Positions 32,295 through 43,628 of a stretch of 64,000 nucleotides of DNA are shown here, one piece after another. Both the position numbers and the translations under genes were made by a program. Under the pieces are notes generated by a model. The model worked only from the letters and a program-made list of their open reading frames with translations, was not told where the DNA came from and did not search any database. Numbering within the stretch: the stretch's first letter is position 1; every line of letters begins with the position of its first letter. Source of the DNA: Heloderma charlesbogerti (taxonomy: Eukaryota; Chordata; Lepidosauria; Squamata; Helodermatidae); assembly GCA_026122225.1 (NCBI GenBank), contig JANEZZ010000297.1, forward strand, positions 124,001-188,000. The letters run 5' to 3'.

Positions 32295-33769
32295 TAGGGA
32301 TGTTGTGAGCACCTGGTTTATTCTGGGAGGCTGGAAAAATCCCCCGCTGCTGGCCCCCTGGCTCCTGCTTGCTGAACTCCTGGGTGCTGACAGACCCAGC
32401 TGATGAGTGCCCTTGAGCTTTGCCAGTGGCCAGGAACAGCCCAGACTTGTTGATGCCCGGTCAGCTGTCAGGAATGTTCCCTTGACAGCCAACCGCCTGG
32501 GCAGGAGGAGGAAGAGGTGCGGTGCACGCTCCAGCCGCTAGTCGCCTCCTGTTCATGAGCAGGAGACAGCTAGTCCAGCCCAGGCCCCACCCTGCCCAGT
32601 TGGCTGTCAAGGAAGCCCTTGACTACTGATGTGGACAGGAGGGGTCTCAATGGTGCCCCGGTGTTCTAGCCCTGGCCTCCTTGGGAGGAGGCCAGGGCAA
32701 GAGTGCTGGGAGGTGGTCGTGGCCCCATCCTGCATTTGCTGGCTGTAAAGAAGCCCTTGACAACTGATGCAGGCAGGAAGGGCCTTGGCAATAGAGATGT
32801 CGCACGCACCCAATTTAGTCTGGGAGAACAGCAAAATCCCTCATGCTTGCCCCCCCCAGACCTTGCTCACTGAGCTCCAGAGCACTAACAGACCTGGCTG
32901 ACCAACTCCCTGGAGGAACAGCCTGGACTTGTTGCTGCCCTGTTGGGACGCTTCCTTGACAGCCGACCTGACAGGAGGGAGAAGAGACGTGGCACACTCT
33001 CCAGCTGCTAGCCATCTCCTGCTCACAGGCAGGAGATGGCTAGCAGCTGGGGTGCCGGCCAAGGCCCTGTCCGGTTGGCTTTCAAGGCCCTTGGCAGCTG
33101 GGACAGGCAGGAGGAGACTCGGCGGCATTCCACCGCTCTTGCCCTGGCCTCCACTGGAGGAGGCCGGGGCGAGAGTGCTGGAAGGTGGCCATGCTAGGCC
33201 CCATCTGCCTCTGCCAGCTGTCAAGAAGCCCTTGACAACCAGCACGGGCAGGAAGGGCCTTGGCTGCACCCCAGTGATCTCGCTGAGTGCCGGGAGGTGG
33301 CCATGCCTGGCCCTGTCCTGCCTCCACCAGCTGTCAAGAAGCTCTGACAACCAGCATGGGCAGGAAGGGCCTCCACCCTCAGCAGCACCCCAGTGCTCTC
33401 ACCCTGGCCTCCTCAGAAGGAGGCCAGGGAAGACTGCTGGGAGGTGGCCGTGCCAGACCCCATCATGCCTCTGCCAGCTGTCAAGAAGCCTTTGAGAACA
33501 GGAAGGGCCTCGGCTGCACCCCAGCGCTCTCACCCTGGCCTCCTCAGGAGGAGGCCAAGGTGATAGCACTGGGGGGGGGCACACTAAGGACTCTAGCACA
33601 AAGGTTGACTGCCAGAGTCCTTGGCGCAGAGAGGAGGGGCAGCTCACACAGCTCGGCAGTGAGTGAGGTGAGCAGGAAGGCTCACGGAGTGGGTCTGGGC
33701 CATGTGAATGAGGGGGCAGGTCATCAAGCTCCCCTGTGCCCCAAAAGGAGATGGGTCCATCCATCCCTA
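32295..33769. mobile_element. hAT-like element carrying GC-rich direct repeats
   Basis: TAGGGATGTTGTGAGC at left and GTCCATCCATCCCTA at right; flanks GTCATAGG and TCCTTAGG share only five of eight bases, so the TSD is doubtful. A second left end, TAGAGATGTCGCACGC, occurs at 32792 and is followed by a second copy of the same left-arm sequence. Downstream, units around GGAGGCC...CTGTCAAGAAGC repeat several times (32700-33560). Frames of 169-188 codons on both strands follow the GC-rich repeats and show no domain. Confidence 0.6.
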
Positions 33770-35392
33770 TCCTTAGGTGCTGAAGCTGACCGGTTTGTTT
33801 TCTACTCAGAATTGTGCTCAATAAGTAACTGAAGTGCCCAGATATTTTGCTGTGTGGAAATTGCTTTGTGTATAGCTTGTAGTCAGAGACAAGTTTGTGA
33901 AGTTCATCTGGAGTTCTTCCATGTTTTGTTCTGTACAACATAAGGGGTACTTTTTTCTCGAGATATCTTGCTGTCAGCTTTTGTAGCGTTCTTTTAGAGA
34001 AAGAAACCTCTCTGAAACCTTCAATTTAAATTAACTTTGCCAGTGCCTTACCTTTACCTGTGCCATATAATCACAAGAGGAAAAGGAGTGATTTACTTTT
34101 TCCTCTTTTCTTTTTTTTTTAACCCAGAGAAATAACTTGAATATCCTATATTTGAGATGTGCTGCTCTTCTTTCACTAAGGAACAAAAGTACAGTTTTCT
34201 ACTTGATAAATTTGAAAAATAGCATGGTAATGCTAAGAAATCTTTATCACCTTCTACAGTTACTGTGTTAGAGAGCACTCTGAGAATTCTGCAGCAGCCT
34301 GGACTGTTTTTGTGTCGGTATCATCCAGAGCTTGAATGACAATGAATCCACCTTCAAAAAGTTGAGCAGACAGTTTCAGAAAATATCTTGTGTTCCTCAT
34401 CCAAACCAGATTTGTCTTTCTTGCTTGCTTTTCATTTGCATGCTCAGTGAACTTTTTTTTTAAAAAAATGTGTGTGCCATAATTAGTTTTCATTTCATAT
34501 AGAATCAATGGGTGGCAATTGCAGAGGAGTCTATTTTTCATTGAACCTTAGCAAAAACCTGAAAGTCATTCAACAGTGGATCAGACTGCCCTGGGAAAGC
34601 CATTCAGCAGTGGATCAGACTGCAGCCTCTGCTTAAATACTTCACTGGAATTATTTAAGCAGAGGCTGCATGGCCAGTTCACAGGGAGGCTGTAATTGCA
34701 TTCTGCATTGAGCCGGGGGTTGGACCTATCTTAGAGATGACCCCTAAGGCATCTGCTGAGTCTATAATTCTATGTAATGTCCTTGTCTGAGGGATCACTT
34801 TCATGGCTATCAGAGATGATTGCAGGGAGGGTTTTGTTTGGCTCCATAAGTTATCTAATGGTAGAATGCAAAATGCCACTGACAGTTATTGACTGGAGCT
34901 GGCCCATTGGGGCATATCATTCCAGTGTTCAATCTGCAATGGCTACCTGCCTGTTACTGGGCACAACTGAAGGTGCCACTCCACATACTTCTGAGACCTG
35001 GTGGTGACAATTGAAGCAGGCTGAACTAGACGTACATCCACTAGAAGTAGGGCGCTTTCAGCCATGGTGTCAACTCTGTGGAATGGCATAACCAAAGAAG
35101 CACACCAGGCCCTCACACTGTATTCCTCTCAGTGCTGCCTGGGCCAAGACATCCCCCTTCTAGAAGGCTTTTGGCTACTGTTTTCTAGTCTTTTTTGTCT
35201 TGTCTTTTTTTTTCTTTTTTTTTAGCAGTTTAGCTTTTGACTCTGATGCAATTTTGTATACTTAATATTTTATTCTGCTGCTAGGTGGAATTTCCAGTTG
35301 GAAATGGAGGAGTGGTTATTATTTTTCTACTTTTATATTCTATGACTTTTTAAAATATTTAATGCTTTTATCTGACAGTGTGATCTCCTTGT
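33770..35392. other. Intergenic DNA with a short perfect hairpin and a LINE scrap
   Basis: A hairpin with arms GCAGCCTCTGCTTAAAT / ATTTAAGCAGAGGCTGC lies near 34622-34672. Just before it, ACAGTGGATCAGACTGCC and GCAGTGGATCAGACTGCA form a direct repeat. At 35060-35160 a frame with LWNGITKEAHQAL resembles a LINE C-terminus. No gene. Confidence 0.45.
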
Positions 35393-35817
35393 TGTTGTTG
35401 TTGTTCAGTCGTTCAGTCGTGTCCGACTCTTCGTGACCCCATGGACCATAGCACGCCAGGCCTTCCTGTCCTGCGCTCTCTCCCGGAGCATGCTCAAGTT
35501 CATATTCATTGCATCCGTGATGCTATCTAGCCATCTCATCCTCTGCCGTCCCCTTCTCCTTTTGCCTTCAGTCTTTCCCAGCATCAGGGTCTTTTCCAGG
35601 GAGTTTTCTCTTCGCATTAGGTGGCCAAAATATTGGAGCTTCAGCTTCAGTCTCTGTCCTTCCAATGAGCACTCAGGGTTGATTTCCTTTAGGATGGACT
35701 GATTTGACCTCCTTGCAGTCCAGGGGACTCGTAAGAGTCTTCTCCAGCACCACAGTTCGAAAGCATCAATTCTTCGGCGCTCAGCCTTCCTTATAGTCCA
35801 GCTCTCACAGCCATACA
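35393..35817 (-). pseudogene. BovB LINE 3' end, truncated
   Basis: The minus-strand frame shows YGCESWTIRKAERRRIDAFE and RRRGRQRMRWLDS, the BovB C-terminus, followed by the 3' end GTGTCCGACTCTTCGTGACC-inverse and a (TTG)n run at 35390-35405. It closely parallels 13043-13456 and lacks everything upstream. Confidence 0.9.
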
Positions 35818-36394
35818 AATCTGAGCTTGTCAAAGTTCTCCAAACTCCACCTTGCAACTTGTTCTGTCTCATGTCTGTATCAGATTGCAATCTTTTGGGG
35901 GGGGGGGGTCTTTTCACATGAAAATTCATGCATATTTCCATGAGTATTTCTTCAAATGTATGTATCAATCATGGACACCTTTGAAACGTATGCATTGTTT
36001 TTTCCATTGATTAAAGCATGTCTGTGTGCATTTTTAAAAGGTATGTCATTTTTCATGCATAATTGTCAAATGCATGCATGCTGTTGAACACTTTTCAGGG
36101 GGTCTGTAAATCATATTGTAAGCTTGGAAATATACAGACTTCAACTGTAGTTTGTGTCCAAGTCTGTGTTTGGTTCAGAAGGTGCGATCTGGGCAAATCC
36201 TAATCAAAAACAAACTGAAACAAATTTCTCATACATAGACTCTCTCAGACAAATGCAATCACTATTTCTCTTCAGACCTTGTGTCAACATAGGGAAGTCA
36301 GGGATGGAAGCGGGTATATATTTCTCCTTCAAGTTAATATTTTTGAACTCTTGAATAGGACTATATTCTCACAACTGTCTGAATGAGTGTATAT
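35818..36394. other. Intergenic DNA
   Basis: AT-rich with TGCATG-type words at 36000-36085 like the cores of AT-rich hAT elements, but no termini found. Confidence 0.3.
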
Positions 36395-36812
36395 TAGGGA
36401 TGTTGGAGAAATCCGTAACAGAATCAAATGTGTTCAGGTTTCTATGAATCTGACCCATGAATTCTTCAGTGGACCAGTTTTTCCTGAGTTGCACAGATTC
36501 TGCAGACTTGCAGACTTTTTTTTTTTTAACTTTCCAGAATTTTACACAAATTTAGTTGTAGAAAAATATGTAAACAAACAAACAGACGCCAGCTGAAAAT
36601 GTACATTTCCCCCATAGGCTAAAGCATGAAAATGCAATTTTGGGGGGGATGTGTGCATTTTCACAAGCACACATTTGCACAAATGCAAATTTGTGCAAAT
36701 TCAGGAAATTGGAGAAAATCCAATTCTACCAATGAGTGGGCAATGGAACAAAAGGCACCTGACAATCTGCAAAACACAGATGGAATGGATTTTACAAAAT
36801 CCATACATCCCA
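36395..36812. mobile_element. AT-rich hAT-like element
   Basis: TAGGGATGTTGGAG ... CATACATCCCA, perfect TSD GTGTATAT (36387-36394 and 36813-36820), 418 bp. The core has AAATGCAATTTT- and CACATTTGCACAAATGCAAA-type palindromic words. The right arm (TGACAATCTGCAAAACACAG) is shared with 41290-41377 and 54880-54922. Confidence 0.85.
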
Positions 36813-36837
36813 GTGTATATACTGGGATGTATATACA

Positions 36838-36888
36838 CTGAATGAATGAATGAATGCATGCATGCACGCATGCATGCATGCACATTCA
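36838..36888. repeat. (TGAA)n(TGCA)n microsatellite
   Basis: GAATGAATGAATG followed by ATGCATGCACGCATGCATGC, next to an inverted pair of ACTGGGATGTATATAC-like words at 36810-36840. Confidence 0.8.
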
Positions 36889-38149
36889 GTGTAATGTATG
36901 AATACCACTAGGGTGAGGCCCAATCCTTCTACATCCTTTTCCCACCACAACAGAAAGGAACAAGAGACACCAGGGCCCTTGGATTATATTTCTACCTTCC
37001 AAAAGGCAACACAAGGGCCCCAATCCCTTGTTTCCTTACCCTCCAAATGGGAAAGAAGGTAAGGGATTGAGGCCCTTGTGCTATGTTTCTACTTTCAGAA
37101 AGGTAGTGTGAGGCCCTGATACTTCCCCACCTGTGCATTCCATACACCCAATAACTATATGTTACTTTAAAGATGTAACTAGCAGCTAAGCCGCTCTTTT
37201 TTTTACTTAAAAGTAAATGCAGGGGATCTGATATAGATCAGGACCATACTGTACCTTATTAACTGCTGCTCAGAAATTCACCAAAGCAATGAAGGATTGC
37301 CTTTATTGGCCCATCTGAATAAAGTACATCAGTAGCTGTCACTGAAATTTGAAAGAAATATATGATGCACCTGTTTAAAAATTGGAGTAAAAAGGGCAAA
37401 TGTGTCAGTTTTCAGCACTGGTTAATGTGGTGTACATCATGTGATAATTTCTCTCAGATAAGCTTGACATTCAGCACAGTTATAGACCCCATCAAGTTGA
37501 TCACAGATGCCATGCTTCAATTTATTAGTTATGCAGGTGTTATTTGTATAAGTAATAGAACATTGGTTATAATGGCCAAACCTTTTGGGGAGGGGGGCTC
37601 ACCTTAACTAAAGGGGCACCCCTGTGCCCATTTAATGTATTATGTTGATATTCTTTCTATGTATATAGAAATGCTGACAGCATTTGGGGTGGGGTGGGGG
37701 GTGGAGTAGAACCACAAGTCTATGTTTTGCCCCAGGTTTGCAGCCCCACCTTTCTTCAGTGGAAAAAAGCATTATGCTGGATCAACTACAGTGATGAAAG
37801 TGGACTTCCTTGCCCTCCCTTCCCATGCCAGCCCCTTGAAAATGCAAAGCAGAGAGTCAGGAGGCCCTGTTGAATGGAGTGTGGTGTGAAGGGGAATGGG
37901 GGATCCCCAAATATCAGGTGTAGGGACCTACAGTGAGCAGAGCCCTTCCTCTCACAGAAGGTTCATTCCTCTCACAGAAGGCAGATCTTGGATCCAAAAT
38001 AATAATAATAATAATAATAATAATGCAACAATTACTTCTCATTCTTCCTCCATGAAATGCAATGCATATATTCCTCCATCTAAAAGATATTTAAAATAAA
38101 TATTTCCTCAGTGACAACTTGTTGCTGATTGCCAGTGTTGCTCTTCAAG
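36889..38149. other. Intergenic DNA with direct repeats and (AAT)n
   Basis: Imperfect repeated blocks at 36900-37110 (AGGCCC ... TTTCTACCTTCCAAAAGG and inverted forms) and an (AAT)n run at 38000-38027. No gene recognised. Confidence 0.4.
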
Positions 38150-39262
38150 TAGGGGTATATGAACCTCACTCACCTGAGTCCGCTGGGGAGGTCGGCAATC
38201 TGTTCCTCCCCCCAGAATCCTCCCTGGCCAGCTCTGTGGTGAGTTTGTGGAGCTGCCGTCTGGGTCCGTCCACTGTTGGACTTCCGTCTGTGGACGCAAA
38301 TGGCGTCCGGCATAGCAGATGCTATTTGCGTCCCCGTCCCTTTGTGCAATAGGCTACATGAAGATTTATGGCAAAAAGCAGGGACACAACTGGTGTAGTG
38401 GACGCTATTTGCTAGGGGTGTAGGGATTCCCCACTGTCTATTCCTGTGGGGGATCCATGGGGGGGGAGGTGATCTGTTTCTCCCACACCCCCAGAATCCT
38501 CCAGAACAGTTCCGCTACACTCAGATTCCGGGGGGGGGGGAATAGCTTGGGGGGTGCTTACCTTCCCTCCTGCCAGCCAGAGCCGTCCGCCTCCTCCCTG
38601 TCCCTGCCGATTGCCATGTCTTTAAAAAAAAAAAGGGGGGGCTATCGGGAGGATGTGCCCATAGACTTATACACAAATAGAGTCTTGAATCTTGCATATA
38701 AGTCCAAGTTTAATGGCTCTATTTTGTGTATAAGTCTATGGGCACATCCTCCCGATCGCCATTTTAAAATAAATAAATAAATAAATAAATAAATAAAAGA
38801 CATGGCAATTGGCAGGGACAGGGAAGAGGCGGACGGCTCTGGCTGGCAAGAAGCAGTCAAGTGCTGTTCTGCCTCCAGTCCTCCTGGAGCAGAGGTAAGT
38901 AGTCCTGCCTCATTTGAATCCGCAGCAGATTTCTCTGACATCCCTACTATTTGTGTCCCTGCTCTTTGCCATGATAGGCTACGTAAAGATTTATGTAGCC
39001 TATCATGGCAAAGAGCAGGGACACAAATGGCATCAGCTACGTCGGACACCATTTGTGTCCGCAGACCAGCAGCGGACAGCAGCGGACGGCAGCGGAGAGT
39101 ACAAATGGATCCGGACCCGGCCAGTGGCAGGTAGGATCCAGCTAGCGCAAACTTCGTGGGGTGGCGGAGGTGAGTGGTCAGTTCCGCCACGGACTCCAAG
39201 AGGCCGGCTTCTTTAGAATCCAGCCTCATTGGAGTCCGTGGCGGAATTCTCCGCCATCCCTA
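38150..39262. mobile_element. hAT-like element interrupted by another hAT-like element
   Basis: TAGGGGTATATGAACC ... TCTCCGCCATCCCTA, perfect TSD TCTTCAAG (38142-38149 and 39263-39270). Own length without the nested copy and its TSD is about 571 bp. It has an outward GGTGAGT on minus near 38172, a GATAGGCTACGTAAAG hairpin flanked by GCAGGGACACAAATGG words, and CCGCCACGGACTCC / GGAGTCCGTGGCGG pairing near the right end. Confidence 0.88.
38413..38946. mobile_element. Nested hAT-like element with its own long foldback
   Basis: TAGGGGTGTAGGGATTCC ... TCTGACATCCCTA, TSD CTATTTGC (38405-38412) and CTATTTGT (38947-38954), 534 bp. Arms GCCAGAGCCGTCCGCCTC... and their inverse GAGGCGGACGGCTCTGGC enclose a second pair, GTGCCCATAGACTTATACAC and its inverse, around an AATCTTGCATATAAG loop. 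(AAAT)n lies at 38766-38797. Confidence 0.85.
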
Positions 39263-39654
39263 TCTTCAAGGAAATGACAGCTCTGGTCTGTTTGGAGCTT
39301 AGAATATTGCAGACTCCTCTTTGCAGAGCTCATACCAGAAGCTTTCAGAATCTGAGAGTTATAAACGTTCCTGCTATATGTATTTACCACCTGGTATTGT
39401 TTAGCTGTCATTTGTAAGGCTTCATGTTTTCTTTTAAAGGAAAACTCATATAAACTTCCCACTCATGGCTTCTAGTAAATTTTTCCCCAACTTCCTTTGC
39501 TGTATCTATCTTAACTGATGTAGGAGCCACCATACCATCAACAATGTTCTTAACTAAAAATTGCCTTCAAAAGCCCATCTTTTTTGTAATAATTCAACCC
39601 TATCTGTTCCTATGTCCTTGAAGTCTCACTGTTTTCTTGCATCAGTAGTTTCCT

Positions 39655-40661
39655 TTCTTTTCAAGGGGATCTTCTCAAACTGGGGAGAGGTAATGAGCGG
39701 GGTACCGCAGGGCCCAGTCCTCTTCAACATTTTTATTAATGACTTGGAGCAGGAGGTGCAGGGAATGCTGATCAAATTTGCAGATGACACAAAATTAGGC
39801 GGGGTAGCTAATATCCTGGAAGACAGAAACAAAATTCAAAGTGATCTTGATAGGCTGGAGCATTGGGCAGAAAACAAAAGAATGAAATGTAATAGGGATA
39901 AATGCCAAGTTCTTCACCCAGGAAAAAGAAACCAAATGCACAGTTCCAAGATGGAGGATACGTGGCTAAACAACACTACAAGCGAGAAGGATCTTGGAAT
40001 TATTTTCGATCACAAGCTGAATAGGAGCCAATAATGTGATGTGGCTGCAAAAAAGGCCAATGCTATTTGGGGCGCATTAATAGAAGTATAGCTTCCAAAT
40101 CACATGAAGTACTAGTTCCCCTCTACTCAGCACTGGTTAGGCCTCATCTGGAGTACTGTGTCCAGTTCTGGGCACCACTCTTGAAGAAGGATGCAGACAA
40201 ACTGGAGAGGGTTCAGAGAAGGGCAACGAAGATGATCAGGGGACTGGAAACAAAGCCCTGTGAGGAGAGACTGGAAGAACTTGGCATGTTTAGCCTTGAG
40301 AAGAGAAGACTGAGGGGAGATATGATGGCACTGTTCAAGTACTTGAAAGGTTGTCACAGAGAGGAAGGCCAGGATCTCTTCTCGATCATCCCAGGGTTCA
40401 GGACACAGAATAATGGGCTCAAGTTACAGGAAGCCAGATTCCAGCTGAACATCAGGAAAAAACCTCCTGACTGTTACAGCCATATGACAATGGAACCAAT
40501 TACCTAAGGAGGTAGTGGGCTCTCCCAGACTGGAGGCATTCAAGATGAGGCTGGACAGCCTTCTGTCAGGAATGCTCTGACTTAGATTCCTGCATTGAGC
40601 AGGGGGTTGGACTTGATGGCCTTGTAGGCCCCTTCCAACCCTATTATTCTATGATTCTATG
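39655..40661 (+). pseudogene. CR1 LINE, RT C-terminal half and 3' end
   Basis: Plus frames to 40034 (SGVPQGPVLFNIFINDLEQ, KFADDTKLGGVANI) and 40067-40507 ([51 protein letters not shown]) give the CR1 RT catalytic loop (FADD) and thumb. The 3' end GGGGGTTGGACTTGATGGCC ... ATTCTATGATTCTATG has the characteristic CR1 octamer repeats. The 5' part is missing, as is usual for CR1, and one frameshift near 40035 disrupts it. Confidence 0.93.
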
Positions 40662-42209
40662 TCCTCTTTATATTCTCCATTATAATATTAATATCAGAAC
40701 AAGCTGGACATGACAACACCCATAAATGAACAGCATATTTGTGTTATACCATGATGGCCCCTTGTCAATCCATGCCCTGTTTTCACATTTCACATCAGTT
40801 CTTGTTCTAAGATTTGATCAGATCATACCCTAGGACTATGTTCCAAACAAAACACTATAAAAATAATTGCTTGTATCTTAAGTTTTTGCTCTGTGAACAG
40901 AAGCGTCCATTTGCAGAAGGAATGTTGCACCCATGAAAGGATCACTTCTGATCATGAAACAAAAGCCTTCAATGAGTGGAATTCTCTTTCCATGAATGCA
41001 AACTTTTCCCATTCATGGAATAGAAATTTAGCATCCAATCTAATCTCTTTTGGCATTTCCCCACCCTAAAACTGGAATGGTTACTGTATTACCCCAGAGG
41101 CATATGATATCTGTGCATCTGTATTGTATATGCTAAAAGATGAAGTTTATAGTGCTCCTTAAAAGCATTTCTCATAAAAACATAGGAAGAACCCTGCTAG
41201 ATCAGATCAAAGGTCCATCTACTCCAGCATCCTGTTTCCATTTCCAGTTTCTTGAGCAAATGGAACAAAATTCTCATGCATCTCTAAAGTATCCAGTTTT
41301 GTTAGCAGATGATGGAATGAAAGGCATCTGACAATCCATGAAACACAGACTGAATGATTTCACAATCCATCCCTAGGCACAGCATTAATTTCCAAAGACA
41401 CCTCAGCTATAGCCGTATTCTGTTGTAGTGATTAGTCAACTTTGTATTGCGTGAAGTAGTTTCTTTTGTCTGACATGAACTGATACATAACTCATGAATG
41501 TACTGTGCAGTCATCTCTTCCACTGGGTAGCCTGTTCCCCTAGTTCCTACAGACTGTGTAATGTTTATTTATCATATATGTACTATCCTTTTGTTCAAAG
41601 AGCTCTACCAGGTTCTTTATCATATACGTATCCTACCCAGCTCTACCCAGGTTATTTATCATATATGTATCCTTTTGTTATTTATCATATATGTATCCTT
41701 CCATTCAAAGAGCTCTACCAGATTCTTTGAGATTATCTCATTTTATGTTCCCACACAGTCAATGGAATGACTCTGTCCCTTCCTTGAGTGATCTGTGGCT
41801 TTAGAGTCAGCAGCCTATATCTGACTAACCAGTTGAACACGCTGACAAGAATTCCAGAAATGTTTGAGCCTGTGCCAATTTTGAGACAAATGTGTATTTC
41901 AAGCATATAATAAATCATATTTTAAACATCAGGTCTCATACCACTCACTGGATTTTGGAGACCTCAGGCTACACTGATGTCTAAGATCCTCCAAGCAGCA
42001 TGATTCACAATGGCCAATGCACACAGACATGGGTGAAGAACAGGAAACCTCAATTCAGCTAAATGATGACCTGGAAGGACCTTAAAGTTGATTTGGAAAG
42101 AGTAATTCAGTACCAATTCCTTGCCATCAGACGGGAAGGGAGAAAAATGAATGAAAATCTGCTCAATCTATCAAGGGTGAAGGCAGGTAAGATCTAGGTG
42201 TGTTAAGTT
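40662..42209. other. Intergenic DNA with small repeat fragments
   Basis: 41172-41240 is an inverted L2/CR1-like LINE end (ACCCTGCTAGATCAGATCAA). 41290-41377 is the right arm of an AT-rich hAT element ending CAATCCATCCCTA. 41560-41725 holds three imperfect repeats of TTTATCATATATGTATCCTT with AAAGAGCTCTACCAG. No gene. Confidence 0.5.
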
Positions 42210-42300
42210 TAAGATGCAATCCTAAACACAATGACTAGGAGGAAAGCCCCATTGAACTGACACTTGCATCTTAATTAGCTTGCTTAGGATTGTACTGTGA
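42210..42300. repeat. Palindromic MITE copy
   Basis: GATGCAATCCTAAACAC at left and GCTTAGGATTGTACTGTG at right form the inverted ends, with CCCCATTGAACTGACACTTG between. Same family as 59345-59455. Confidence 0.55.
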
Positions 42301-42375
42301 AATGATTAAACCTGATAGACCACTGCGATCTTCAGGAGAGGCTTTGTTGTCTGTGCTGCATCCTGCAGAATCCCA

Positions 42376-42836
42376 TCTAGTGATGGATGGATTCACCTCA
42401 GTCTGGGTCACCTGGGCACCCAACAAGCCCCAAACCCGCTTGTCCAGCTGCCACATTCAGCCGGACCTGCACACTGAGTGCCTGACAAATGGGCCCAGCA
42501 GCCTCCCACTTCCTCCCTGAGCCATCATGTTGTGTGAAATCGGTGGCTTGAGTATTTCCGTGTATCTGATGTTGCAGAAATGGCAGCTGTAAAGGGGCCA
42601 TTACAGTAACATTACATGCAGCGGATTGATGGGAGGAGGATGAGAGGGGCTTCGTTCTCATCCTCAGCCTGCCCCACCAGTGCTGCTGCCACCACAGTGG
42701 CCAAATACCCCCTCTCCTCCTCCCACCTCAGCCACCGTAGCAGCAGTGGCACTGGTGGGGCAGGATGAGGATCATAGTATCATAGAATCGTAGGGTTGGA
42801 AGGGGCCGACAAGACCATCGAGTCCAACTAAACGCT
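42376..42836. mobile_element. hAT-like left-end fragment followed by a CR1 3' end
   Basis: TAGTGATGGATGGATTCACC at 42376 and the arm through TGGCAGCTGTAAAGGGGCCA near 42580 match the element at 48318-48777, but the right arm is missing. 42775-42836 is an inverted CR1 tail (ATCATAGAATCGTAGGG ... GAGTCCAAC). Confidence 0.5.
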
Positions 42837-42999
42837 GGCTTGGAGAGGAAGTGGGCAACTGCTGGACCTGCTCTCAGACCATGCCACACTTGCAGGGTCT
42901 GGAAAGTCACAGGGGCTCCAGGAGGCCAAGTGGGTGGGGGTGTCCATTGGACTCCACAGCCATGCCAGGTGCGCGTAACTTCCTTAATCCCATCTGGCA

Positions 43000-43140
43000 G
43001 CAACACAGCAATGGGTCTTCTCAGTGGTGGCACCCTTCCTCTGGAATGACCTCCCCTCTGTGATATGTCAGGCACTGATGGCCATGTGCCTTGGACAATG
43101 ATTAAAAACTTACTTCTTTATCCTGGCTTTTCCCAACCAT
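43000..43140 (+). mobile_element. LINE C-terminal fragment (L2/CR1-like)
   Basis: One plus frame reads RVFSVVAPFLWNDLPSV followed after indels by LKTYFFILAF, matching the FSVVAPRLWNSLP...LKTHLF ending of vertebrate L2/CR1-like LINEs. Confidence 0.5.
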
Positions 43141-43289
43141 TAAGTTGTCTTAACGGAGTGCCCAGGAGCTGGCAGCAGCTCCCTGGAACAAGATGATGGC
43201 TGCTGGAGTGCATCCCAAGGGCCCAGGTAAGGAGCTTGGGTCTCACTCAACACATTGGGGGCATTGGGGGGGGCGAAGTGGGATTTGGA

Positions 43290-43628
43290 CATCCAAATCC
43301 CGCTTTGGCTCCAAAGGTTGAAGTGGGTTGGGGGAAGACAAAGCAAATAGGGACCACCTTGGAAGCCCTACAGCCACCTCCCCAAGGCGAATCAGGGGGT
43401 CCCTGCACAACCATACTCAACACCCCCATGTGATGGGGGTAGATCAATCATGAGGAGGATAGCTAGCTGCAGTGCCTCCCACAGGGCCTCTCTTTTCTTA
43501 TACAGTGAGTGCCACAATAAATGCTGTGCCATCTGGGGGCTGAATAGGATTGGGGGGGGACTCCCAGTTAGTCTTGTATTTATGTATTTATGTATATATG
43601 TATATATGTATGTATGTATGTATGTATT
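43290..43628. repeat. hAT (TAGGGCTG-type) fragment and (TATG)n
   Basis: 43300-43412 (ACCACCTTGGAAGCCCTAC ... GGGGGTCCCTGCACAACC) matches the right arm of 56346-56748. A (TATG)n microsatellite lies at about 43575-43627. Confidence 0.6.

Noticed and set aside
33000..33950. Frames of 169-188 codons as genes
   Set aside because: They run through repeated GC-rich units inside a hAT-ended element on both strands and contain no domain.
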